Positions 9,755-18,280 of a stretch of DNA of 64,000 bases are shown here, piece after piece (positions within the stretch are counted from its first letter, which is position 1; each line of letters starts with the position of its first letter). Source of the DNA: Paenibacillus sp. 481 (GTDB lineage: Bacteria; Bacillota; Bacilli; Paenibacillales; Paenibacillaceae); the NCBI RefSeq assembly GCF_021223605.1, contig NZ_CP075175.1, positions 2,610,501 to 2,674,500 on the forward strand, written 5' to 3'. The position numbers and the translations under genes are program-made. Below the pieces are notes generated by a model, which was not told the origin of the DNA, did no database searches, and worked only from the letters and a program-made list of their open reading frames with translations.

Positions 9755-10138
9755 TCAGAGGTCGAATATGCCGAGTACTTGCGGTAAAGGGAGTAAATAG
9801 CGCTCATGCAGCGCTTTGCGAGGTTGTACTTCTATAAACTGCTTGCCCATTAATACAAGGAGCACGTCATCGAATAGCCCGTTGCTGTCAAATGCGGTAC
9901 GGAGTCCAACGCGATGCGTCTTTGTCGCGCGCGGCACTTTAAACACGTGAACGTAGAACAAGCTGCTAGGTATGATCAGCTCATTGTTCACGGTTATAAA
10001 TGTAGTCCCGCAAGTGCTTTGCAGCGGACTTGGTTCTAGCGCCAAGTTCGAACCGACAATTTCCACTTGTTTGCCGATAAGCTGCTCTAAACGTTGAATG
10101 AGAGAAATGGGACGTTTAACGGGACATGGACTGGTCAT
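9755..10138 (-). CDS. Conserved-looking hypothetical protein, 127 aa
   Basis: I do not recognise this protein. Residues around 20-70 (LIGKQVEIVGSNL, then TFITVNNELIIPSSLFYVHVFKV) suggest a small beta-barrel like the Sm-like or DUF2642-type proteins of spore formers, but this is an impression only. There is no signal peptide or membrane segment. The ATG at 10138 is preferred over the upstream GTG at 10147 because AAAGGAG sits 8 nt before it. It is a single gene between nox and the mgtC-like gene. Confidence 0.6.
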   Translation of the reverse strand: MTSPCPVKRPISLIQRLEQLIGKQVEIVGSNLALEPSPLQSTCGTTFITVNNELIIPSSLFYVHVFKVPRATKTHRVGLRTAFDSNGLFDDVLLVLMGKQFIEVQPRKALHERYLLPLPQVLGIFDL

Positions 10139-10338
10139 CCTAACCACTCCTTTTTGAAATGGGTCCAGATTTGTTTGTACTCAGCTTATGTCACAAATCG
10201 ATATTGGACTGGGCTGCTGTGTATGAGGAGCTAGGTTATTCCTAATTAGTTAGGTATAGCTTGCTTACTCATGCTGTAAGTTCTTCTCTGATTAAGTACT
10301 GCATATGTTATATGACCATCTTATGGAGTGGATGTTGG

Positions 10339-11283
10339 ATGATCAGTCTATCGGTAAATCCAGATGTATGGCAAATTTCTTATGCTGAATTAACGATACG
10401 TATTGTTATCGCGGTCGGGCTTGGTGGGATTATCGGTTTGGAACGAGAGCTAGGGGAGCATGCTGCAGGCTTTCGAACACATATTTTGGTCTGCTTAGGA
10501 TCGGCATTAATTATGATGCTGTCCATCTATGGTTTCTCGGCATTTATTTATGAAGCGAATGTACGCATGGACCCTGCACGCTTAGCTGCGCAAGTAATAA
10601 GTGGAATCGGTTTTTTAGGAGCAGGTACGATTCTAAGGACGGGAATGACCGTTTCTGGCTTAACGACGGCAGCTTCACTATGGGTAGTTGCAGCTATTGG
10701 GTTAGCTGTGGGGGCTGGTTTTTATTATGGCGCAATTCTATCTACCGTTACGGTGCTGCTTAGTTTATTTCTGCTTAGCAAGCTGGAAATGAGCTTTAGT
10801 CGGTTCTCGAAGGCCGTTCACATACGTAAGTTAACGATTAATATGATAGACGCGCCTAATCATTTAAGCCAAGTGCTGCGTGTATTTAAGGAACTGGGCA
10901 TGACGGTGTGCGATATCTCTATTGATGAACAGGACAGACGGGATAGACAGAATAGACAGGATAATCGGGATGAGCAAGATAACCAAGATAACCAAGATGA
11001 GGAGTATGAGCAGGATGAGCAAATGGCACACGAGGGCTCTTCTTTGACGATGTCTGTTCATGTGAAGCTCAAGTCTCGTGCCAAGCAGGAGGAGAAGCTG
11101 TTAGAGGCTTTATTAGCTTTACCATTCGTTCGAGGCTTACGCGAATGGACGACGGAAGATGGGGCGGCGGATCGGACAGATCGACGCAAATTAACGCTGC
11201 ATGGGTTCCTTGACCCGGATGAGCATGATGATGAGCCACTACCAACCTGCAAGCGTAACAATCCAACTTATAAAAAAGAGTGA
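10339..11283 (+). CDS. MgtC/SapB family membrane protein with acidic Gln/Asn-rich insertion
   Basis: The protein has the MgtC/SapB core: RIVIAVGLGGIIGLERE, AGFRTHILVCLGSALIM, ISGIGFLGAGTI and GLTTAASLWVVAAIGLA, with four to five membrane helices. A cytoplasmic C-terminal ACT-like domain follows from about residue 155. Between the first and second beta units of that domain lies an insertion of about 35 residues composed almost only of D, E, Q, N and R, encoded by short DNA repeats at about 10924-11022. The frame stays open up to a TTG at 10261, but ATG 10339 has GGAGTGG upstream and matches the family N-terminus. Homologues affect Mg2+ limitation responses; the exact role here is unknown. Confidence 0.82.
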   Translation: MISLSVNPDVWQISYAELTIRIVIAVGLGGIIGLERELGEHAAGFRTHILVCLGSALIMMLSIYGFSAFIYEANVRMDPARLAAQVISGIGFLGAGTILRTGMTVSGLTTAASLWVVAAIGLAVGAGFYYGAILSTVTVLLSLFLLSKLEMSFSRFSKAVHIRKLTINMIDAPNHLSQVLRVFKELGMTVCDISIDEQDRRDRQNRQDNRDEQDNQDNQDEEYEQDEQMAHEGSSLTMSVHVKLKSRAKQEEKLLEALLALPFVRGLREWTTEDGAADRTDRRKLTLHGFLDPDEHDDEPLPTCKRNNPTYKKE

Positions 11284-11524
11284 ACGACCGTTCCAAAGCC
11301 CTCTTTAACAATTAGTAAGTGTAAAAGTACATTAATTTCAAGCTTAGCTCGACGATTACGGAAAAAGCCGGCTAATGTGCAGCGATATCAATCCACGGTA
11401 AGCTCATGAGTAGCATTAGGCGTAAAATAGATGCACATTTGCACTTATCTATATTCTGATGCCGCAAATGATGAAAAAGGATGCATTATTGCATGTATTT
11501 CATATCAGCATCCCTAAATAACGT

Positions 11525-11558
11525 AGAAAGCCCCCGTTCTTGTGAAAGGGGGCTTTCT
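11525..11558. terminator. Strong hairpin between convergent genes
   Basis: AGAAAGCCCCC (11525-11535) pairs with GGGGGCTTTCT (11548-11558). It is positioned to end transcription from both the mgtC-like gene (+) and the DUF418 gene (-). A weaker GGATGC/GCATCC hairpin precedes it at 11479-11513. Confidence 0.7.
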
Positions 11559-11560
11559 CG

Positions 11561-11605
11561 ACATAAAGATGGTTGCTCCGAAATAAGGTGCAACCATCTT
11601 TATGT
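11561..11605. terminator. Second perfect 16-bp hairpin, probable minus-strand terminator
   Basis: ACATAAAGATGGTTGC (11561-11576) pairs perfectly with GCAACCATCTTTATGT (11590-11605), directly after the previous hairpin. It lacks a T run, so it may stabilise the mRNA end rather than terminate. Confidence 0.55.
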
Positions 11606-11722
11606 GTAAAATTAACTTCATATGCAGTGCGACTACTCATCGCTGTCAGATTGCTTAGAATGCTGCTCTTTAGATGCTGCCTGCGATTGTGCCTGCGACT
11701 CCGTTTGAGTCTGCGGCTGCAT

Positions 11723-12898
11723 TTACGACTCTGTCTTCGATGGCGCTGCTTGCGTATGAGCATGCGAACGACGCAAAGGCGGCAGCTGCCAGTACGTTCC
11801 GGCACGCCATAGCCATTCGGCTGGTCCCATACGGAAGTAGCGGAACCATGCCTTACTCCACGCAACCTGCACCAACAAGAAGACGGTGCAGTACACCGTT
11901 CCTGCCCACAGCGGGGCCTGTACGGCATCAGTCCAGAACACCCCCAGCACAAGCATCGTAATGATCGTATGCGACAAATAGTTCGTCAAGGCCATACGGC
12001 CGACTGCTGCCATGCCGCTAAAGCGCTGGGCACCAAAGCGTTGAATCAGGCGCAGCAAGGTACAGACGTAGAACACGGCCATCGTTTTGCCACTAAGGAA
12101 TGTGTAATGGTATACCTTCTCATACTCGTAAGTCGATGCCGATCGATAGTAGTCGAGCATCGGGATAAAGATGAGGACAGATAATATCAATGTCGCCCAC
12201 TGCAATTGGCGAATCCTCGCGTTATGTTGCGAAATTTGCTCAAACCACCGCTGCTTGCCCGCATACAATCCCAGCAAGAACAATCCTAATACTTCAAAGC
12301 TCATCGCCAACGAGTTAGGCAGACCACTTGTCAAAAATAGCCCGAAGCGCTGACTGAGATCCATCGCCACGTATCCTGAATATGGTGAAGGCGTATCCAT
12401 ATACTCGGGAATATTTGCTATCAGTATCGTAGTTAGCACCGTTGTTACTGCAAATAAGCTAAGTAAAGTAATGCTCCATATCAAAATTGTTTTTGGCGCA
12501 CGCTTATAAAAGAGAAGTAGCAAAAATCCGAACATTGCATACGTATGCAAAATGTCGCCGAACCAAAGCAGAATGAAATGGGCTCCTCCAATTGCGAATA
12601 AGATGGCGAGGCGTCGCGAAAATAAACGCCCAGTTCGCAAACCACGTCGTTCCGCACTTTGCATAAACAAGTAAAACCCTAGTCCGAACAAAAACGAGAA
12701 GATCGTATAGAACTTGGTCTGGACAAACATATCGTAAAATAAGCGGATAAGTGCATCTGCCCCTTCATAGCTGGAATGAGTCATAATCCCGTTTCCAGCC
12801 ATTTCGGGGATGTTGACAAAAAAGATGCCAAAAATAGCGAAGCCTCGAATGATGTCCAAGGCATCGATTCGTTGCTGAGGCTGTAGTTGTTGCGACAT
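11723..12898 (-). CDS. DUF418 / YeiB-type membrane protein
   Basis: A 391-residue polytopic membrane protein. The opening RIDALDIIRGFAIFGIFFVN and the middle TKFYTIFSFLFGLGFYLF are typical of the DUF418/YeiB group within the acyltransferase-3-like superfamily. The C-terminal DUF418 region contains AVGRMALTNYLSHTII. The tail (last about 25 residues) is hydrophilic. The start at 12898 (MSQQLQ) has AAAGGAG upstream; the longer frame to 12931 has no good site. Biochemical function is unknown. Confidence 0.83.
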   Translation of the reverse strand: MSQQLQPQQRIDALDIIRGFAIFGIFFVNIPEMAGNGIMTHSSYEGADALIRLFYDMFVQTKFYTIFSFLFGLGFYLFMQSAERRGLRTGRLFSRRLAILFAIGGAHFILLWFGDILHTYAMFGFLLLLFYKRAPKTILIWSITLLSLFAVTTVLTTILIANIPEYMDTPSPYSGYVAMDLSQRFGLFLTSGLPNSLAMSFEVLGLFLLGLYAGKQRWFEQISQHNARIRQLQWATLILSVLIFIPMLDYYRSASTYEYEKVYHYTFLSGKTMAVFYVCTLLRLIQRFGAQRFSGMAAVGRMALTNYLSHTIITMLVLGVFWTDAVQAPLWAGTVYCTVFLLVQVAWSKAWFRYFRMGPAEWLWRAGTYWQLPPLRRSHAHTQAAPSKTES

Positions 12899-13013
12899 AA
12901 GTTTACAATCTCCTTTAATGCATCTATACATTTGCTGTAGTCAAACGTTAACAATATCATACAGTAGTTGAACAGACAACGCTTGGCGTAAGTAAACAGG
13001 GGGTTCCATATAA

Positions 13014-13124
13014 ATGTTCGTTAATTAATTGTAGTAAACAAAATAAATAGGTGTTAATTATAATATATTTATTAAAATACGAACATTAGGCATTTATATT
13101 GTTGACTCGTTCGTATTTGTTCGT
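13014..13124. promoter_or_regulatory. Cluster of PurBox-like CGAAC/GTTCG motifs
   Basis: Four copies of the CGAAC core occur upstream of and within the promoter: GTTCG at 13016-13020, CGAAC at 13080-13084, GTTCG at 13109-13113 and 13119-13123. The first two fit the Bacillus PurR box (A-rich, CCGAAC, WWT) with a single C-to-A change. Spacing differs from the standard paired PurBox, so PurR binding is an inference supported by the purine riboswitch downstream. Confidence 0.35.
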
Positions 13125-13130
13125 TACAAT
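13102..13130 (+). promoter_or_regulatory. SigmaA promoter of the riboswitch-controlled gene
   Basis: TTGACT (13102-13107) and TACAAT (13125-13130) with a 17-bp spacer place the transcription start near 13137, about 65 nt before the aptamer. Confidence 0.7.
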
Positions 13131-13202
13131 AAGCATGTCGCTAACAACGTGGCAATGTTTGGTTTTAGCATTTGGTTGGAACAACAATGGTCTCTATCCT
13201 GT

Positions 13203-13267
13203 TTCGTATATTCTTGGAGATATGGTCCAAGGGTCTCTACCAGGAGCCGTAAATTCCTGACTACGAT
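13203..13267 (+). promoter_or_regulatory. Purine riboswitch aptamer, guanine class (C74)
   Basis: The conserved purine-riboswitch core is present. P1 is TCGTA/TACGA (13204-13208/13262-13266). P2 is CTTGGA/TCCAAG closed by loop GATATGG (13219-13225). J2/3 is GTCTCTACC (13233-13241). P3 is CAGGAG/TTCCTG with loop CCGTAAA. J3/1 carries C at the specificity position (13261, GACTACG), which selects guanine or hypoxanthine over adenine. One deviation is T rather than A at the position equivalent to A24. Family recognition is firm; ligand is inferred from the C. Confidence 0.88.
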
Positions 13268-13309
13268 GGGTGTGCTTTGGCATACCTGTTGAAGTCGGGG
13301 CTTTTTTTT
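13254..13309 (+). terminator. Riboswitch expression-platform terminator
   Basis: The region 13255-13275 pairs with 13280-13300 around a TTTG loop (about 20 pairs including G-U and one mismatch), followed by eight Ts (13302-13309). Its 5' arm consumes the 3' strands of aptamer P3 and P1, so the terminator and the ligand-bound aptamer exclude each other. Confidence 0.8.
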
Positions 13310-13397
13310 GCCCAAAATCGTAAAAATGAACGTTCTTATGCATGAACAGTAGAGATAAAAAGCTAACGTGTACGTTATGAGGAGGAACCGAGGAACG

Positions 13398-14834
13398 ATG
13401 AGTAAATTTGATGTCATTGTTGTAGGCGCTGGTCCGGCCGGAATTTTTACATGTTATGAGCTATCTTTGAAAGCTCCCCATTTGAAGGTGCTGCTTGTAG
13501 ATAAAGGGCACGATATTTATCGTCGCAGTTGTCCGATTTTGGAGGAGAAAATTCAACTGTGTCCACCAGCCGCTGGCAAAAAGGAATTTGCAGGCTGTTT
13601 ACCAGCTTGTTCGATCACAAATGGATTTGGTGGCGCAGGTGCTTACAGTGACGGGAAATTTAATATTACGACGGAGTTTGGCGGTTGGTTGACCGATTAT
13701 TTACCTCCTTCCCAAGTTCTTGATCTGATTCAATATGTAGATACGATTAATTTAGAACACGGTGCAACACCAGATATAACGGACCCGACTACGGAGACGG
13801 TTCGCCGCATTGAGCATCAAGGATACGCTGCGGGCTTGAAGTTACTGCGGGCACAGGTACGCCATTTAGGAACGGAGCAGAACTTAGAAATTTTAAAATC
13901 AATCTTTGAATACTTGCGCACGCGCATTGAAATGCAGTTCAAAACGGAAGTAGCCGACATTGTAACCGTAAGGCAGGATGGACGTCATGTCTTGAAGGGC
14001 ATTGAGCTTAAAAATGGCGAGACGCACGAGGCGGATCAGGTCGTCATCGTGCCAGGGCGTGACGGTTCAGCTTGGCTGACGGATATCTTGAAGAAGCGCC
14101 GTCTTAAAATGTACAACAACCAAGTCGATGTCGGAGTACGAGTTGAAACGTCCGATGTCGTGATGCGTGAAATTAACGAACATTTATATGAAGGAAAATT
14201 CGTGTTCAACACGTCGGTAGGGACGCGGGTGCGTACGTTTTGCAGCAACCCGTCAGGGCACGTCGTTGTTGAAAATCATAGTGGCATTATGTGTGCGAAC
14301 GGTCACTCTTACAAAGATCCGAAGCTGGGCTCGCCGAATACGAACTTTGCGCTGCTCGTGTCGCATAAGTTCACGGACCCGTTCGATAAGCCGAACGAGT
14401 ACGCGCGTGAAATTTGCAAACGCGCTAACGATTTGTCGAGCGGCGGCGTTATCGTGCAGAAGTACGGCGATATTTTGCGTGGCCGCCGTTCAACGGACAA
14501 CCGCATTCGCGAAGGCTTCTTGGAGCCGACGCTGCGTGAGGCGGTGCCAGGCGACTTAGGGCTTGTGCTGCCATACAATACGATGAAAAGTTTAATCGAA
14601 ATGGTTGAAGCACTCGACAAAGTAACGCCAGGCCTTGCGTCTGAGCACACGCTGTTCTACGGCGTGGAAGCGAAGTTCTACTCTGCGCGGCCGAAGCTCG
14701 ACGTCACGTTGGAGGCCGAAATTGCCGGCCTGTACTGTGGCGGCGACGGCGCAGGCATTACGCGTGGCTTGGCACAGGCTGGCGCGGCTGGCGTACACAT
14801 CGCGCGCGGCATCATGGATAAGCGCGGCGTATAG
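13398..14834 (+). CDS. FAD-dependent dehydrogenase, COG2509-type NAD(P)/FAD oxidoreductase
   Basis: A 478-residue flavoprotein. The N-terminal dinucleotide motif VVGAGPAGIFTCYEL is at 6-20, and CPILEEKIQLCPPAAGKKEF and the FGGAGAYSDGK block follow near 43-90. The C-terminal FAD-contact motif GLYCGGDGAGITRGL is near 453. These match the uncharacterised COG2509 dehydrogenases. No substrate is known to me. The guanine-class riboswitch and PurBox-like sites suggest a role linked to purines, which is inference. ATG 13398 has GAGGAGG upstream; a frame opening at 13368 lacks a site. Confidence 0.85.
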   Translation: MSKFDVIVVGAGPAGIFTCYELSLKAPHLKVLLVDKGHDIYRRSCPILEEKIQLCPPAAGKKEFAGCLPACSITNGFGGAGAYSDGKFNITTEFGGWLTDYLPPSQVLDLIQYVDTINLEHGATPDITDPTTETVRRIEHQGYAAGLKLLRAQVRHLGTEQNLEILKSIFEYLRTRIEMQFKTEVADIVTVRQDGRHVLKGIELKNGETHEADQVVIVPGRDGSAWLTDILKKRRLKMYNNQVDVGVRVETSDVVMREINEHLYEGKFVFNTSVGTRVRTFCSNPSGHVVVENHSGIMCANGHSYKDPKLGSPNTNFALLVSHKFTDPFDKPNEYAREICKRANDLSSGGVIVQKYGDILRGRRSTDNRIREGFLEPTLREAVPGDLGLVLPYNTMKSLIEMVEALDKVTPGLASEHTLFYGVEAKFYSARPKLDVTLEAEIAGLYCGGDGAGITRGLAQAGAAGVHIARGIMDKRGV

Positions 14835-14891
14835 TACTCCGATTAGCGGAGGGAAATAGGGTAGATTTCCCCGAAGTCATTTATCAACTAT

Positions 14892-14941
14892 AACCCGAAA
14901 GATAGACCCTTTGTTCCGCAGGGCTGTCTTTCGGGTTTTTT
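14892..14941 (+). terminator. Rho-independent terminator of the COG2509 gene
   Basis: AACCCGAAAGA (14892-14902) pairs with TCTTTCGGGTT (14927-14937), extended inward by CCCT/AGGG, and followed by a T run to 14941. Confidence 0.85.
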
Positions 14942-15060
14942 GCTATGGCTTCACGTAATAGCTCTGTTATATAGATCGAATAGAGGGAAGTCTAGGGCTG
15001 GGACGAGCTAGTCTATTTTACGAGTATAAAAACTAGGGTTCATCTGTCTCTATCAAATAA

Positions 15061-16260
<1,200 letters not shown>

Positions 16261-16314
16261 CCATCCGCTTGCCCCGTGATTTTACGGGTCCAAGATAGAC
16301 CACGATACAGTTAG

Positions 16315-16352
16315 AAGATGATTCCTGTGCTGCACAGGCGTCATCTTTTTTT
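16315..16352 (+). terminator. Rho-independent terminator of the collagen-like gene
   Basis: AAGATGA (16315-16321) pairs with TCATCTT (16341-16347), with CCTGTG/CACAGG inside, followed by a T run. Confidence 0.85.
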
Positions 16353-16380
16353 ATTTCCGATACCTGTCGGTTGGTATTGT

Positions 16381-16398
16381 CATATGAACGTTCATATG
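16381..16398. other. Perfect 18-bp palindrome
   Basis: CATATGAACGTTCATATG is fully self-complementary. It is not next to a gene start, so its role is unknown; it could be a dimeric protein binding site. Confidence 0.5.
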
Positions 16399-16447
16399 GG
16401 CGAAAAAGAGGGTTCCACGGCGTGTAGCATCTGATGAGCGTGCGATA

Positions 16448-16528
16448 AAGTACTAATAAAGCACAAATAAGCACTAATAAATCACAAATAAGCACCAATA
16501 AAGCACCAATAACGCACCAATAACGCAA
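16448..16528. repeat. Tandem 11-nt repeat (AAGCACCAATA type)
   Basis: Seven to eight degenerate head-to-tail copies of a 10- or 11-nt unit. There are no spacers, so this is not a CRISPR array, and no coding role is evident. Confidence 0.75.
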
Positions 16529-16572
16529 GCTAAGGAGGTTTAAATGTTCTTGAGCCGTGAACAAATGACGGG

Positions 16573-16791
16573 AATGTCCATACAAAAGAGGACACAGGGG
16601 ACATATAGGGTCTGGAGCATAACTGCAAAGACAAGCCTTCTTCAATGTCTATATATAGACAATATATCTGAAATTATTCACTGCATATAGATATCGAAAT
16701 ACAATAACAGCTGGAATAAAAATATATGCCCATCCCTTTTATGTCCACTATTTGCAAGACAAACCTTTTGAAATTCCGCATATAGTGGACA
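16573..16791. repeat. Bipartite dispersed repeat, copy A
   Basis: The left block (16573-16607) begins AATGTCCATACAAAAGAGGA and folds as TGTCC/GGACA. The right block (16742-16791) begins TGTCCACTATTTG and folds as TGTCCACTAT/ATAGTGGACA. Both blocks recur in the same order at 42971-43202 with a diverged AT-rich middle. From 16792 to the next gene I see only a CCCGCTA/TAGCGGG hairpin (about 16853-16880), possibly the terminator of the minus-strand genes. Confidence 0.6.
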
Positions 16792-16937
16792 GATGGAGTA
16801 AGAAATAGCGCAATTATACGCATAGAAGTGAAAATGCTGTACTTAAACGATGCCCGCTAAGCTAAGGGGTCATAGCGGGAGCGGGCTACTACGAATTACG
16901 TTGTTCCACTTTGCCTAGGCTTAACCTGCCTTGCACA

Positions 16938-17513
16938 TTAAGCCTCCCACCAGAACAAGCTCGCTTGAGAACTTAACAATCCGGCTACTGACAGCGAACC
17001 CGAGACGGACAGCGATAATGTGCTCGCTGGAGGGACGATAATCGAGCCGAAGAAGTCAGTCACGAAGTAGCCCGATCCAAGCGGCAATGAAATTAACGTC
17101 GTCCCTCCTGTGACGGCAACGGTGGAACTCGTTACTGTCATCGTACTCGTGTTGCTGCTGCCCAAGTTGCTGTTAACAGGCGTAACAGCAGCAGGTGCGG
17201 TGAGCGTACCATTTTTAAAAAAGTTCACTGACGCCGTTAAGCTTGAAAGCAAGCTCAGTCCGACGCCAATTCCTCCTGTAACGCGAATGATGTAGCATGT
17301 TTTGGTGCCGCCATTATTAAGGCGGAGTGATGCGGTCACAGAACCACCGAGTAGCCCCAGTGAAGCGGAGTTGCTGACGAAGGCGCTGTATACGTTGCCG
17401 CTCTTGCTTGCATCATACGGTGGTTCGGTGATGACGGCAGGTGAGTTAAGTGAATTCGTCCATGATGTATAGACGTTGTTATTGGGCGTGTTAAATACAG
17501 AAGCATTTGTCAT
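16938..17513 (-). CDS. Hypothetical Ser/Thr/Gly-rich protein, second of a coupled paralogous pair
   Basis: Family not recognised. About 191 residues, beta-rich in appearance, low in charged residues and without a signal peptide or Cys cluster. It is a paralogue of the preceding gene: both begin MTN(F/A)xVFN, both contain PVNxNLGSxxTS followed later by GS(L/I)IVP, and both end F(A/F)WWE. ATG at 17513 overlaps the TGA of the upstream gene as ATGA, which points to translational coupling. Convergence with a collagen-like exosporium gene suggests a spore-surface role, but that is inference. Confidence 0.7.
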   Translation of the reverse strand: MTNASVFNTPNNNVYTSWTNSLNSPAVITEPPYDASKSGNVYSAFVSNSASLGLLGGSVTASLRLNNGGTKTCYIIRVTGGIGVGLSLLSSLTASVNFFKNGTLTAPAAVTPVNSNLGSSNTSTMTVTSSTVAVTGGTTLISLPLGSGYFVTDFFGSIIVPPASTLSLSVSGSLSVAGLLSSQASLFWWEA

Positions 17514-18058
17514 GAAGTCACCAACTCCCACCAAGCAAAGTTAATCGAACCTGTAAGTGCTCCAACTCCTAGCGATATGGTAAACGTTTGATTTTGAGGG
17601 ACAATTAAGCTCCCGCCAAATGAAAGCCCGTACACGCCCGCAGTTAAAAAGTTAGAGTAAATCGTAACAGGAGTGCCTGTTAACGTGCCTGTGTTCTGCC
17701 GTGTCGTCACAACGCTCGTTGTAGCACTGCCGAGATTTCGATTCACAGGAACCGGAGTCGTGCTTCCCGCAGCAGCTATTGTTCCACCGGAAAGCACTGT
17801 TAATGTAGCGGAGGCAGATGTGCCTCCTACTAAATGACTGATGTACACCGTTCTGCCGCTGCCGCTTGGATTTGTTATTTGGATCAGTAAGTTCTGGCTG
17901 GCTGGTACGCTGATAGACGTGGTCGTTAAAGTAAAAGCAACGCCGCTTTGTGCAGCTGCTTGGGCTGTGCTACTACCTACACCTGGATTGGTGTAGGTGT
18001 TCGTTAAGAAGGTGTAGAGCGGATTGGGCTGATTGTTAAAGACTGCGAAATTGGTCAT
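17510..18058 (-). CDS. Hypothetical Ser/Thr/Gly-rich protein, first of a coupled paralogous pair
   Basis: About 182 residues, family not recognised. The N-terminus MTNFAVFNNQPNPLY is followed by alternating Ser/Thr/Val-rich strands and ends in NFAWWELVTS. There is no signal peptide or transmembrane helix. The start at 18058 has AGAGGGGG upstream and is preferred to the longer frame from 18088. Composition resembles structural spore or phage surface proteins. It forms a two-gene operon with its paralogue through a 4-bp ATGA overlap. Neighbouring genes give no enzymatic clue. Confidence 0.7.
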   Translation of the reverse strand: MTNFAVFNNQPNPLYTFLTNTYTNPGVGSSTAQAAAQSGVAFTLTTTSISVPASQNLLIQITNPSGSGRTVYISHLVGGTSASATLTVLSGGTIAAAGSTTPVPVNRNLGSATTSVVTTRQNTGTLTGTPVTIYSNFLTAGVYGLSFGGSLIVPQNQTFTISLGVGALTGSINFAWWELVTS

Positions 18059-18280
18059 GTACAATCCCCCTCTTTTTCCGAAATCCATGTTTGCTTCGTT
18101 CCATATCTTTCACTTATATGATTCTATTAATAATTTATGCTAGGAAACGTAGTGGTGCTTGTGAGAAAGCACACGAGCAGTACCTAATCTTATATATTTA
18201 AGATTGTGATTTTTTGCACAACATATGTAGAGAAAGGATACTAAAATGAGAGGAGAAGCATAAGCAAGGAGGCTGGAAGT

